From positions 1 to 64,000 of the forward strand of contig NZ_FQYP01000013.1 of NCBI RefSeq assembly GCF_900141785.1: a stretch of DNA of 64,000 bases. Reading direction: 5' to 3'. How positions within the stretch are numbered: position 1 is the stretch's first letter; each line of letters starts with the position of its first letter. This document shows, in pieces, positions 1 to 8,251 of this stretch. The position numbers and the translations under genes are program-made. The notes beneath the pieces were generated by a model. It saw only the letters and a list, made by a program, of their open reading frames with translations, was not told the origin of the DNA and made no database searches. The DNA is from Aquimarina spongiae (GTDB lineage: Bacteria; Bacteroidota; Bacteroidia; Flavobacteriales; Flavobacteriaceae).

Positions 1-1152
1 GGAGATACTACTGCACCAACCACTAGTATTAGTGCTAGTGGAGGGACTACGCAAGCTGGTGATTTTACGGCCAACTTTACGGATAATGATAATGTTGGGG
101 TAACGAGAAGGTTTTATCAGGCTTTAGAGAAATATGGTGATAACTGGTATGCTAATCGGGGTAATGGATTTTTTAATGATAACTGTAATGTGCTCTATTC
201 TGGCTATACGATTGGAGCAGGAAACTGGTCGATTAGTAATAAGCATCTTCGGCAATCCAACACAGGTTCTGATAACACTCAACTTAGCTCGTTTTTATCT
301 CAGAACTCAGGATTGCCCTATTTGTATGAGTTTGCCGCCAAAGTAGAATCGACCTCTGGTTCTCGTAAGTTTGGGATACATATCATGGCAAGTGATGGTA
401 GTTTATCTCAACGGGGTAATTCTTACCTGATATGGTTTAGTGGCGAAGATAATAAGGTGCGTATTTATGAAACGGTGAATAATGTCCTTAATACCAGAGC
501 TATTGGTGATGCGCCACAGGATAACAAATGGGCGAACTACAAAATTACCTATAGCCCAGCATTTGGAGTATTAGAAATCTTTAAGAATAATAGGTCTTTG
601 TTGAAATGGACAGATACTTCTCCGATCAAGAATGGTAGTTCTATTTCGTTAAGAACCAATAAAACGGTTGTAGAGTTTGATGATCTTAAGGTGTACAAAT
701 TCAGAGCTGGAAATAGCCAAGTCATTACAGCAGGAAGTGCAGTGACCAAGGATATGAGGAGGAGAAATGGTAAGGTAAAAAGTCTGGTAAGAGATGCAAC
801 AGGAAACTGGTCTGCACCAGGAAATCTAGATGTAACGATTAGTAGTTTGTCTAAGCAAAACAATACGATAATAGATGATACTTTTCTTACGAATACCGTG
901 GTGGTTTATCCTAACCCTACTAATGGTAAACAATTGATGCTTACCTACGATAGTGACTATACATCAAAAGCAACCATATCCTTATTTGATCTCGCAGGTA
1001 AACTAATACATCAAAAGTCAAATCAATCCGGTAAGGAGCCAGAAAGAAATATAGATATAAGCGATATGGTACATGAGATTCCCACAGGGACTTATTTCCT
1101 CAAAGTGAATAATGGTGCCCAAATTAGTACTACTCGTATCATTAAGCAATAG
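1..1152 (+). CDS. Secreted protein with T9SS type A sorting domain, 3' part
   Basis: The frame is open from base 1, so only the C-terminal 383 residues are here and the true start lies outside. The visible part begins in a Ser/Thr-rich linker followed by a segment with FTDNDNVGVTRRF, then a beta-rich region of about 200 residues that resembles a carbohydrate-binding or LamG-like jelly roll; I cannot name that domain. The last 80 residues form a type A C-terminal sorting domain: VYPNPTNG, then a beta sandwich ending GTYFLKV and TTRIIKQ. By family knowledge such proteins cross the outer membrane through T9SS and are released or attached to the surface. The catalytic part, if any, is upstream. 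The GTG at 190 is only an internal start-like codon. Confidence 0.85.
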   Translation, partial: GDTTAPTTSISASGGTTQAGDFTANFTDNDNVGVTRRFYQALEKYGDNWYANRGNGFFNDNCNVLYSGYTIGAGNWSISNKHLRQSNTGSDNTQLSSFLSQNSGLPYLYEFAAKVESTSGSRKFGIHIMASDGSLSQRGNSYLIWFSGEDNKVRIYETVNNVLNTRAIGDAPQDNKWANYKITYSPAFGVLEIFKNNRSLLKWTDTSPIKNGSSISLRTNKTVVEFDDLKVYKFRAGNSQVITAGSAVTKDMRRRNGKVKSLVRDATGNWSAPGNLDVTISSLSKQNNTIIDDTFLTNTVVVYPNPTNGKQLMLTYDSDYTSKATISLFDLAGKLIHQKSNQSGKEPERNIDISDMVHEIPTGTYFLKVNNGAQISTTRIIKQ

Positions 1153-1292
1153 CTGTGAGCAATGATCTAAATAGAAAGAACCCTTCAAAACTACTACAAC
1201 AATCCCAGTTTTGATTTGAATATTGTTTACCTGATCTAAAATTCTAAAGAATTTAGGTTTGCATCTTAGTTTACTCATTTAGGATAACCAAC

Positions 1293-1324
1293 AAAAAGCG
1301 AGCATAAATTCATGCTCGCTTTTT
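1293..1324. terminator. Bidirectional hairpin terminator
   Basis: A 13-bp stem (AAAAAGCGAGCAT with ATGCTCGCTTTTT) closes a 6-nt loop and has a T-run on each strand. It lies between the T9SS gene and the convergent small peptide gene and can end both transcripts. Confidence 0.8.
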
Positions 1325-1348
1325 TCTTTTCATATCGTTTACGAATAA

Positions 1349-1534
1349 CTAGATACAAGGAGAGTTCCAGGGGAGTTCGCATAAACCTCCATTGAGCGGA
1401 GTAGGAATCCAGCTGATACCTCCGCATCGATAACAATCTTCTTCGGTTTGAGGCCAGGCACCTCCATGTATTGTTTTTTTCTGATTGGTGTCAAGCGTTT
1501 TTACTCCATTAAGATTTAAAATACGGTGTAACAT
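1349..1534 (-). CDS. Small double-glycine-leader peptide, cysteine-containing
   Basis: The 61-residue product begins MLHRILNLNGVKTL and reaches a Gly-Gly at residues 24-25 (TIHGG). This is the form of leader cut by C39 peptidase-containing exporters in bacteriocin-like and Bacteroidota peptides. The predicted mature part of about 36 residues has four cysteines (CYRCGG, then single Cys near LCEL and SPCI) and is rich in Trp, Pro and Gly. No exporter, peptidase or modification enzyme is adjacent. The gene stands alone between two terminators, so it would need its own promoter; none is clear. The leader pattern is seen directly; function as a secreted peptide, antimicrobial or signal, is inference. 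Confidence 0.65.
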   Translation of the reverse strand: MLHRILNLNGVKTLDTNQKKTIHGGAWPQTEEDCYRCGGISWIPTPLNGGLCELPWNSPCI

Positions 1535-1644
1535 AGTATTTGGTTTTAAGATTCGATAAATAATTTACATAAAAATTAGCTGTTTTGAGTATAATTAACA
1601 AAAAGTAACATTTTGATAACGAAGCATGCGATGCAAATACAGAT

Positions 1645-1680
1645 TCAAAAAAAAGTGCCAGGCCCTAGGAACCTGACACT
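1645..1680 (-). terminator. Terminator of the TonB receptor-DUF4249 operon
   Basis: Read on the minus strand, AGTGTCAGG pairs with CCTGGCACT around a 9-nt loop with one mismatch and is followed by eight T. It lies 20 bp past the DUF4249 stop codon. Confidence 0.75.
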
Positions 1681-1700
1681 CGACATCAAACCAACCAAAC

Positions 1701-2555
1701 CTATTCTTCTGTAAACGTATAGCTCGTTCTTACCACTTCAGTCAATCTGAAGTAACCGAATGGGTAATTATCTGGATTTGTTTCGTTAATACAGTTTCCT
1801 CTTACCGCAACAGGAGTGGATTCAAAAAGACCAACACCTCCTATTTGAGAGATTAAAATTTTGATATAATCATAATACTGTCTGGATATTCCGAAAAATT
1901 CGATATCTACAGTATCTCCTGGGGCAAAGGGCCCTTGGTTTTCTCCGTCCTCATCATCATCTTCTAGTTCATACCACCAATCGATTTCATTTCCATTTAC
2001 GAACTCATCTTCTGCGACTTCTAATTCGGGTAACAAATCTCCTCTACGTTGAAACTTGAATAGGTAATTGTTCTCTTCATCTACAGGATCGGTAAACACA
2101 AGGTGAACTTCTAGAAGCTCCTCGTCGAACCCATCTTCTCGATCTTGAAAAACATTGGTAATATCAGCAACAGATGTCATGGTCTCTGTGGCCGTATAAA
2201 TTTCTCCGTCATGGGCTATACGAAGTGAATAAGATTGCCCTAAAACAGGTACAAAAGAATCCGTAGTATAGGTTCCATCGTTCTGATCTGTAAAAACAAA
2301 CTGTTCTTGAGTATTGGTATTGGTTATGTCTACTGTAGCTCCTGTTACTGCTGTGTTAGTATTGGTATCAAAAAACGGTGTTGATTTACGTAATCGGATT
2401 GTTTGTTCGTTGCCAGGAGTTCCTTTCTCCCAATCTATAGAGGCTTCTATGACCAGTCGTTCAGGACCTTGTTGTACTTCTACATCAATAACATCTTCGC
2501 AAGATGTAAATAAGATGGCGATTGTTACTATAAAAAGTTTAACTACTGTTTTCAT
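1701..2555 (-). CDS. DUF4249 family lipoprotein
   Basis: The 284-residue protein starts with a lipoprotein signal ending LFTSC (Cys19), so it should be anchored in the outer membrane or periplasm. Next comes the DUF4249 signature: EDVIDVEV, then PERLVIEASIDW and a beta-rich N-terminal domain. The middle part is very acidic (ELEDDDEDGE). In Bacteroidota DUF4249 genes normally sit directly after a TonB-dependent receptor, as here with a 3-bp gap, and are thought to act as a surface partner of the receptor, somewhat like SusD. The substrate is unknown. Expression should follow the ECF-type promoter ahead of the receptor. Confidence 0.85.
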   Translation of the reverse strand: MKTVVKLFIVTIAILFTSCEDVIDVEVQQGPERLVIEASIDWEKGTPGNEQTIRLRKSTPFFDTNTNTAVTGATVDITNTNTQEQFVFTDQNDGTYTTDSFVPVLGQSYSLRIAHDGEIYTATETMTSVADITNVFQDREDGFDEELLEVHLVFTDPVDEENNYLFKFQRRGDLLPELEVAEDEFVNGNEIDWWYELEDDDEDGENQGPFAPGDTVDIEFFGISRQYYDYIKILISQIGGVGLFESTPVAVRGNCINETNPDNYPFGYFRLTEVVRTSYTFTEE

Positions 2556-2558
2556 GGC

Positions 2559-4964
2559 TTAAAATGTAAAGTTGTATGTTATAGAGGGAACAATACCAAA
2601 AATGGCAGTTCGGGTAGCTTCGTTAGCTCCGGTTTCCAGATTTTGTCCAAAAGAAATGGAGGCTGCATTTTTTCTATGATATAAGTTGTAGACACTTAAT
2701 ACCCATTCTCCTTTAAACTTTTTGTTTTGATATTTTTTAGGTTTATAGTTTAAAGAAATATCCATTCGATGGTAGGCAGGCAAGCGATCTGAGTTTCTTG
2801 GCGAATAACTCGCAATAGATAAATCCTCATACTCATATTGACCATTGGGATAGGTAACAGGTCTACCGGTTTGGAAGACCATATTGGCGCCAAAACTCCA
2901 TTGATCGTTGAATCGATACGAGCCAGAAATAGAAATGTCGTGAGTCCTATCAAAAACGGCATTATACCATTCTCCGTTATTGATACCAGGCCCACCTGCA
3001 ATTCCTCCAGGAGTACGTTGCTCTGATTTGGAAAGAGTGTAGGCAATCCATCCTTTGAAATTACCTTTGTTTTTGCGAAGTAACACTTCAAGACCATAGG
3101 CACGCATTTCACCATTTAGAATTTCGGTTTCAATATTGTTTTGTCCTATAAGTTCGGATCCATCGATATAATCAATACGATTGTCTACGGTTTTATAATA
3201 GGTTTCTACCTCCAGGGAATATTTTTTATCCAAAAAATTACGGAAATATCCTATGGCGTATTGATTTGATAATTGAGGTTCGATAAATGGGCCACTAGGT
3301 GTCCAAACATCCAATGGTGTAACCGATGAGGTATTAGATAATAAGTGAATATACTGAGCGGTTCTGGAAAAGCCTGCTTTTATAGAAGAATTCTCATTTA
3401 ATAAATACGCAAGAGATATTCTGGGCTCAAAGTTCCCAAAAGTTTTTATTGCGTCACTTTTGGAAAAAGTTTCTTCTCCAATTTCTTGGCCTCTTTCATA
3501 AATCCCCAGCGTTGGATTATACACTACAGGTTGATTATTGGCATATTGAGCTATAGGTTGTCCTCCTAATCTTGAAAATGTACTATAGCGCAATCCTAGT
3601 TGTGTGCTTAAATTTTGTGTAATTTTATATTCTGCGTTGATGTATGCGCCACCTTCGATTGCACGTTTTGGATCTAATGTCAATGGGTTAACCGGAGAAG
3701 TATCTGAAGTAGTCTTAATTTGACCGGGATCAAAGTCATAATAAATTCCATTCACCCCAAAATCAAAAGTAAGTGCATCGCTCGAATAATACTTAACGTC
3801 GTATTTAAGGTTGTAATTCGTGATGGAAGAGATCCATTCAAATTGATCTTGAGAAAACCCTAAATCATAATCATATTTACTCCATATTGCCGACAGATTA
3901 GAAAATATTCTATCATTAAAAATATGATTCCATCGTAAGTTTCCAGAGGTATTTCCATAACTGCTATCAAAGTTATTTCCAAGTTCGAATGCATCTCTAC
4001 CAAAATACCCACTCAAAAATAATTTGTTGTTTTTGTTGATCTTGTAATTTGTTTTAAGGTTGAGATCATAAAAGGATACACTGTTGTCTTCGCCTGACGC
4101 TTTTAGGATCAAATCGATATACGATCTTCTTCCCGCTACCAAAAAGGAACCGTTATCTCCAAAGAGAGGCCCTTCTGCAGTTAGACGGCTAGAGATGAGT
4201 CCAATTCCTCCAGTCAATCCAAAGTTTTTACTGTTCCCATCTTTTTGACGGATATCTAATACAGAAGATACTCTACCACCAAAACGTGCGGGGATACCAC
4301 CTTTATAGAGTTTTACATCTTTGATGGCATCAGCATTAAAAACAGAGAAGAAACCGAACATATGCGAAGTGTTGTAAATGATAGCTTCATCAAGCAACAC
4401 CAAGTTTTGGTCTTGCGCACCTCCGCGAACATGAAATCCACCTGTTCCTTCGCCATTGTTGGCTACTCCGGGTAGCATTTGTAGCGATTTTAAAATGTCT
4501 ACTTCACCTAGGACGACTGGCATTTGTTTGACAGTACCGATATTCATCTTGGCCACACTCATTTCAGGTTTACGAAGAATAGCACGTTCTACACCTTCGG
4601 CCTTGACAACAACTTCTTCAAGTTCTGAAGTTAATTGATCAATTTCAACATCATGTTTTACATCTTGAGTAAGATCGATATTAATAGTAACATCACTGAA
4701 TCCCATATAGGAAACTGTAAGTACGTAAGAACCTTCGGGTGCAGTAATAGAATAAAATCCGTATTCGTTGGTAACACCGCCAATGTTAGTGCCGTTAAGG
4801 AATACTGTAGCTCCAAAAATACTTTCTCCATTGCTCTTGTCGGTAATGGTTCCACTAACGGTGTGATTGTTTTGTGCCATTGATATGACGGAACTTAAAA
4901 AGAATAGCCACAGTAACCAGCGATTAGGTTGGGTAACTGAGGACAGTTGTGGTTGACTGATCAT
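2559..4964 (-). CDS. TonB-dependent receptor with carboxypeptidase-like N-terminal domain
   Basis: The 801-residue outer membrane receptor has a signal peptide ending near SMAQ. A carboxypeptidase-regulatory-like beta domain follows (about residues 33-115: VSGTITDKSNGE, GFYSITAPEG). The plug domain is at about 125-230 (LPGVANNGEGTGGFHVRGG, GGIPARFGGR), and a 22-strand-type barrel ends in YNFTF. The length fits receptors paired with DUF4249 rather than SusC proteins of about 1000 residues. The substrate cannot be read from the sequence. The gene is divergent from the ECF sigma gene at 5125, and both have the same promoter type, so the sigma factor probably controls it. I kept the first ATG because the signal peptide follows it at a normal distance. 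Confidence 0.92.
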   Translation of the reverse strand: MISQPQLSSVTQPNRWLLWLFFLSSVISMAQNNHTVSGTITDKSNGESIFGATVFLNGTNIGGVTNEYGFYSITAPEGSYVLTVSYMGFSDVTINIDLTQDVKHDVEIDQLTSELEEVVVKAEGVERAILRKPEMSVAKMNIGTVKQMPVVLGEVDILKSLQMLPGVANNGEGTGGFHVRGGAQDQNLVLLDEAIIYNTSHMFGFFSVFNADAIKDVKLYKGGIPARFGGRVSSVLDIRQKDGNSKNFGLTGGIGLISSRLTAEGPLFGDNGSFLVAGRRSYIDLILKASGEDNSVSFYDLNLKTNYKINKNNKLFLSGYFGRDAFELGNNFDSSYGNTSGNLRWNHIFNDRIFSNLSAIWSKYDYDLGFSQDQFEWISSITNYNLKYDVKYYSSDALTFDFGVNGIYYDFDPGQIKTTSDTSPVNPLTLDPKRAIEGGAYINAEYKITQNLSTQLGLRYSTFSRLGGQPIAQYANNQPVVYNPTLGIYERGQEIGEETFSKSDAIKTFGNFEPRISLAYLLNENSSIKAGFSRTAQYIHLLSNTSSVTPLDVWTPSGPFIEPQLSNQYAIGYFRNFLDKKYSLEVETYYKTVDNRIDYIDGSELIGQNNIETEILNGEMRAYGLEVLLRKNKGNFKGWIAYTLSKSEQRTPGGIAGGPGINNGEWYNAVFDRTHDISISGSYRFNDQWSFGANMVFQTGRPVTYPNGQYEYEDLSIASYSPRNSDRLPAYHRMDISLNYKPKKYQNKKFKGEWVLSVYNLYHRKNAASISFGQNLETGANEATRTAIFGIVPSITYNFTF

Positions 4965-5003
4965 TTTTTGATTTTTTATGGTTTATAAAATTTTCACCAT
5001 TAA

Positions 5004-5029
5004 TGACAACCCAAAAAATAGAGAGTTGC
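5004..5029 (-). promoter_or_regulatory. ECF-type promoter of the TonB receptor operon
   Basis: On the minus strand GCAACT, 16 bp, then GTCA. It copies the layout of the element at 5067-5092, including the shared ATTTTTT spacer core. AAC in the -35 element and GTC in the -10 are general marks of ECF promoters. It would start transcription near 4995, about 30 nt before the receptor start codon. Confidence 0.65.
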
Positions 5030-5066
5030 ATGAGCAAACTTTTTTTTAAAATTTTTATGCCTAGAT

Positions 5067-5092
5067 GCAACCCTTTATTTTTTACCTTGTCT
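5067..5092 (+). promoter_or_regulatory. ECF-type promoter of the sigma factor gene
   Basis: GCAACC, 16 bp, then GTCT. Transcription would begin near 5100, about 25 nt before the TTG start of the sigma gene, which suggests autoregulation. The motif recurs at 5004, 35303 and 36474. Confidence 0.65.
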
Positions 5093-5124
5093 TTAGCAAC
5101 ATCAAGACATCAACCTAATACCCT

Positions 5125-5664
5125 TTGGAAACCGACATCCGCTTTACGCACAAGACCCTAGTCGAGCAATGCAAGGCAGGGAATAGCAGTTCTCAATTTG
5201 AGCTGTATGGGCTGTATGTGGATGCGATGTATAATGTTGGTATACGTTTTTTGGGAAGTAAAGAAGAAGCAGAAGATATCGTACAAGATAGTTTTGTAGA
5301 CGCTTTTAAAAACCTGAATAACTTTAAGTATGACAGTAGTTTTGGAGCTTGGTTAAAGCGAATTGTCATTAATAAGAGTATCAATAGATTAAAGGCGAAG
5401 AGGATTCCCGTTGTGCCTATGGATGCACATGAATATCATCTATCGGATGAAACACCTTTAGAAACAAACCCGGTAGATATTAAAAAGGTAAAATTAGGAA
5501 TTGCCAAATTACCCGACGGCTACAGACAGATCATCAACCTATACTTAATAGAAGGATATGACCATGTGGAGATTGGAGAAATACTGAATATTTCGACCAG
5601 TACTTCCAAATCACAATATCACAGGGCAAAGAAAAAATTACTAGAAATTATAAGCGAAATGTGA
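5125..5664 (+). CDS. ECF RNA polymerase sigma factor
   Basis: The 179-residue protein has sigma region 2 (about 25-95: FELYGLYVDAMYNVGIRFLG, EEAEDIVQDSFVDAFKNL, FGAWLKRIVINKSINRLK) and region 4 (about 120-175: LPDGYRQIINLYLIEGYDHVEIGEIL, TSKSQYHRAKKKL). It has no extra domain. The start is a TTG: a TAA at 5116 blocks any upstream start, and the first internal ATG falls inside region 2. An ECF-type promoter 33 bp upstream fits this start. It heads a five-gene run with an anti-sigma-like gene overlapping its stop, and is divergent from the TonB receptor that it probably controls. Confidence 0.92.
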   Translation: METDIRFTHKTLVEQCKAGNSSSQFELYGLYVDAMYNVGIRFLGSKEEAEDIVQDSFVDAFKNLNNFKYDSSFGAWLKRIVINKSINRLKAKRIPVVPMDAHEYHLSDETPLETNPVDIKKVKLGIAKLPDGYRQIINLYLIEGYDHVEIGEILNISTSTSKSQYHRAKKKLLEIISEM

Positions 5665-6209
5665 TGGATAATTTTGAAAAACATATACGAGAGAACGCTG
5701 CTCAATTTGACGAACATAAGGCTGATCGCGCAAAACTTTGGGCACAGATCTCAGCTCAACTTCAGGAAAAAGAAAAAGAAACCAAAGTAATCCCACTTTG
5801 GAGATCGTCTTTATTACGTATCGCTGTGGTTATTGCTGTAATTGTTAGTGTGGCAGGTTTTGTTGGTCTGTCCATGTTTAACAAGAATTCTGGAGAGGAT
5901 CAATATGTTTCGAAAGAATTGTTAGAAATCAATATGCATTATAAGGATCTGGTAGCCTATCAGGTTGAGTTGGTAAAGAAAAACCCCAATCTTTCAGAAG
6001 AGGATAAAGCCGAGTTTTTGTCTTTTATGGATGAATTGGACACAGAATATGAAACCCTTCGTTTGGAAATGCAAAAAAATCTGGATAATGAGCGCGTACT
6101 TGAAGCTGTGGTGGCTAACTACAAAAAACGTATAGAGCTTATTCAAAGATTACTGCAAAAGATAAACGATTCAAAAAAAATAGAAGATGATTATGGATAC
6201 ACGTTATAA
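5664..6209 (+). CDS. Probable anti-sigma factor, single-pass membrane protein
   Basis: The 181-residue protein has a charged cytoplasmic N-terminus (FEKHIRENAAQFDEHKADRAKLWAQI), one membrane helix at about 50-72 (LLRIAVVIAVIVSVAGFVGL) and a long, mostly helical periplasmic part likely to form a coiled coil. The start ATG overlaps the sigma stop codon (TGATG), so translation should be coupled. An upstream GTG at 5661 is possible but unneeded. Position, topology and size match the small membrane proteins that follow ECF sigma genes in Bacteroidota and hold the sigma factor at the membrane. I see no zinc-binding ZAS motif, so the anti-sigma role is inferred from context. Confidence 0.7.
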   Translation: MDNFEKHIRENAAQFDEHKADRAKLWAQISAQLQEKEKETKVIPLWRSSLLRIAVVIAVIVSVAGFVGLSMFNKNSGEDQYVSKELLEINMHYKDLVAYQVELVKKNPNLSEEDKAEFLSFMDELDTEYETLRLEMQKNLDNERVLEAVVANYKKRIELIQRLLQKINDSKKIEDDYGYTL

Positions 6210-7278
6210 ATTGGTGCTCTTGATTGCTTGGGTATTATTTTCGATACCCATAGGCACCGCGCAAGAAAGAGTATCTAAAACTATAAAGAAGAGTTTTCCG
6301 CTTACCAATGACGGAGAGTTACTGCTCGAAAATAAGTATGGAGATATTACCATGACAGGATGGGATCAAGACAAGGTGTCTGTAGTAATCACTATAAAAG
6401 TAAATCATCGTAAAAAAGAAAATGCAAAGGATTTATTAAGTCGAATAACCCCGTTGTTTAGATCAGCAAGTGGATATGTTTCTATGACTTCAGAGATCAC
6501 TAATAAAAATACGGGGTGGTTTGCAGACTTTTTTAACCGTAATAACCCTATTGATCTAGATCGAAGCCATATAAAAATTGATTATAAAATCTTTTTGCCG
6601 AAAAAAGCAAAGCTAAAAGTGACTAACCGTTTTGGAGATGTTTTTATTGAGGATTGGAGTGGAAGTTTGACTGCAATAATTGAACACGGAGATCTTTGGG
6701 TAGGAGAAGATTTAAGTAAAGCCGATATCGAATTGAAATTTGGAAAAGTAAGAGCGAATAATTTGAGTTATGCTAAGATCATGATTAAAAATGGTGAGTT
6801 GGAAATGAAAGATGCTAAGAGTTTGCAGATCAAAAGTGATGGTACAGACATGAAAATCAATTCGATTACTTCTCTAGAGATTTATTCAAATAAAGATGAT
6901 ATTGTGTTGGAGGAGGTAGGGTCTATTTATGGAGATTTAAAATTTACCACGATGGACTTAAATCGCTTAACTCAAGATGTGAATTTGATTATGAAAATAG
7001 CAGATTTCAGAATAAAGCATATCGCTAACCCCAAAGGAAAAATAGAAATAGAACAAGAATCTTCAGAAATCAATCTTAAAGTTTCAGGGTTTTCACATCG
7101 TTTTACGGCAAAATTAGAACAAGGCGTAGTGCGCTTGCCAAAATCTTTTGAAAATGTGAGTTCTACGATGTTGAACAAACTTAAAAAAATGCGTGAGATC
7201 GACGCTACTTTTGGAAAAGAAAGGAAAGGATTGATATCCATTCAAGGAGCAAAGGGTATTGTAACGATCAATGATTAA
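6187..7278 (+). CDS. DUF4097-like beta-helical envelope protein
   Basis: The 363-residue protein has a signal peptide ending GTAQ. After it comes a repetitive beta pattern of the DUF4097 / putative auto-transporter-adhesin type (LLLENKYGDITMTGW, LKVTNRFGDVFIEDW). In this pattern strands of about 20 residues with Gly-Asp turns stack into a right-handed beta solenoid. It overlaps the preceding gene by 23 bases, so the two are co-translated. In Bacteroidota such proteins often follow an ECF sigma/anti-sigma pair and are thought to respond to or protect against envelope stress. The exact role is unknown. A second ATG two codons in (6193) is an equally good start. Confidence 0.7.
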   Translation: MIMDTRYKLVLLIAWVLFSIPIGTAQERVSKTIKKSFPLTNDGELLLENKYGDITMTGWDQDKVSVVITIKVNHRKKENAKDLLSRITPLFRSASGYVSMTSEITNKNTGWFADFFNRNNPIDLDRSHIKIDYKIFLPKKAKLKVTNRFGDVFIEDWSGSLTAIIEHGDLWVGEDLSKADIELKFGKVRANNLSYAKIMIKNGELEMKDAKSLQIKSDGTDMKINSITSLEIYSNKDDIVLEEVGSIYGDLKFTTMDLNRLTQDVNLIMKIADFRIKHIANPKGKIEIEQESSEINLKVSGFSHRFTAKLEQGVVRLPKSFENVSSTMLNKLKKMREIDATFGKERKGLISIQGAKGIVTIND

Positions 7279-7342
7279 AAGATACTAGTTGTACTAACAA
7301 ACAAAACTTCATTGTCAATAAAAATCAATTAAAACGAACAAA

Positions 7343-8005
7343 ATGAACAATCAAAAATCGATTTTATTTTTACTATTATCTGCCTTTTCTTTAGGGGGGT
7401 ATGCACAGGTGGATGAAGGTAATTACATCACTTTTAATGACCGTAGGAATGTGGTGCATGGCGTATATTTGGGATTCTCGATGGGTTATGGTGAAATTGA
7501 AGGAGAAGACACTTATGTAGCAGGATTCAAGTTGGCCTATGTGGCGAATCAACAATTTGAACTAGGGTTTTTAACCAAAGGGTTGTACTCCAGACAAAAT
7601 GTTTTTAATCCTCTAACTCAGGATAACGCCGATCTTATTGCAGGGTATGCCGGATTTCATTTCGAACCTATTTTTTTTGGTAAATCAAGAGTAAGTCTTT
7701 CCTTTCCTCTATTTATAGGAGGAGGTGTTGCAGGATTTGTAGATCGCGATGTCGTAGAGAGTGATGAAGATAATGAAGTGGATGTAGATGTCGACGCAGT
7801 ATTTGTGGTAGAGCCTGGTGTAAATGTGCTTTTTAATATCTCCCGATATGCGCAAATAGAAGCAGGAATTAAATATCGATTTTCGAGTAAAATAGAATTA
7901 GTGGACAGTCCTATAGATCGTATTAATGGTTTTACTAGCGAAATAGGAATAAAGTTAGGAATATTTAATATGGGTAGAAATCGATACAAAAAACAACTGG
8001 ACTAA
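7343..8005 (+). CDS. Predicted small outer membrane beta-barrel protein
   Basis: The 220-residue protein has a signal peptide ending GGYAQ. Alternating hydrophobic and polar strands with aromatic girdles follow (VYLGFSMGYGEIEG, FELGFLTKGLY, YAGFHFEPIFFG), and the C-terminus is a strand near EIGIKLGIFNM. An acidic Asp/Glu/Val loop lies at about 130-150. These features fit an 8-10-strand outer membrane barrel. No named family was recognised. It is the fourth gene of the sigma-factor run and probably shares its control. Confidence 0.65.
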   Translation: MNNQKSILFLLLSAFSLGGYAQVDEGNYITFNDRRNVVHGVYLGFSMGYGEIEGEDTYVAGFKLAYVANQQFELGFLTKGLYSRQNVFNPLTQDNADLIAGYAGFHFEPIFFGKSRVSLSFPLFIGGGVAGFVDRDVVESDEDNEVDVDVDAVFVVEPGVNVLFNISRYAQIEAGIKYRFSSKIELVDSPIDRINGFTSEIGIKLGIFNMGRNRYKKQLD

Positions 8006-8166
8006 TGAAAAGTAATTCAAAAGAGCAACGAGTACCTATCCATACGGTTAAGGTCTATGCAGAGGATCAACAAGTATTTGCTCAAAACGGCAACGAAAAC
8101 TGGCATCCAATTAATTTTAGTTGGATATCTCAAGAAAATGGTTTTTCTAAAGGAGTTCATTTTTGA
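8005..8166 (+). CDS. Short 53-residue hypothetical protein, coupled to the preceding gene
   Basis: The ATG shares its first A with the TAA stop of the barrel protein (TAATG), the usual sign of re-initiation, and the frame stays open for 53 codons to a TGA. The product begins MKSNSKEQRVPIH and contains VKVYAEDQQVFAQ and NWHPINFSW. It has no signal peptide or membrane segment. A terminator follows 25 bp later, so this is the natural end of the operon. I do not recognise the family. The coding case rests on coupling and position, as a 53-codon frame can arise by chance. Confidence 0.5.
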   Translation: MKSNSKEQRVPIHTVKVYAEDQQVFAQNGNENWHPINFSWISQENGFSKGVHF

Positions 8167-8190
8167 TTAAATACGTATACCTTTAAAAAA

Positions 8191-8226
8191 CAAAAGCAAG
8201 CTCAAATCAAATGAGCTTGCCTTTTG
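8191..8226. terminator. Bidirectional hairpin terminator
   Basis: AAAAGCAAGCTCA pairs with TGAGCTTGCCTTTT (one bulge) around a 7-nt loop. It ends the sigma operon on the plus strand and the heptad lipoprotein gene on the minus strand. Confidence 0.75.
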
Positions 8227-8251
8227 TAATTCTTAAAATAAAACAATCAGT

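Noticed and set aside
190..1152. GTG 190 as a start of the first gene
   Set aside because: The frame is open to base 1 and coding-like before 190, so the gene enters from outside the window.
1018..1278. Minus-strand frame of 86 codons over the end of the T9SS gene
   Set aside because: It is antisense to a clear sorting domain and has no family features.
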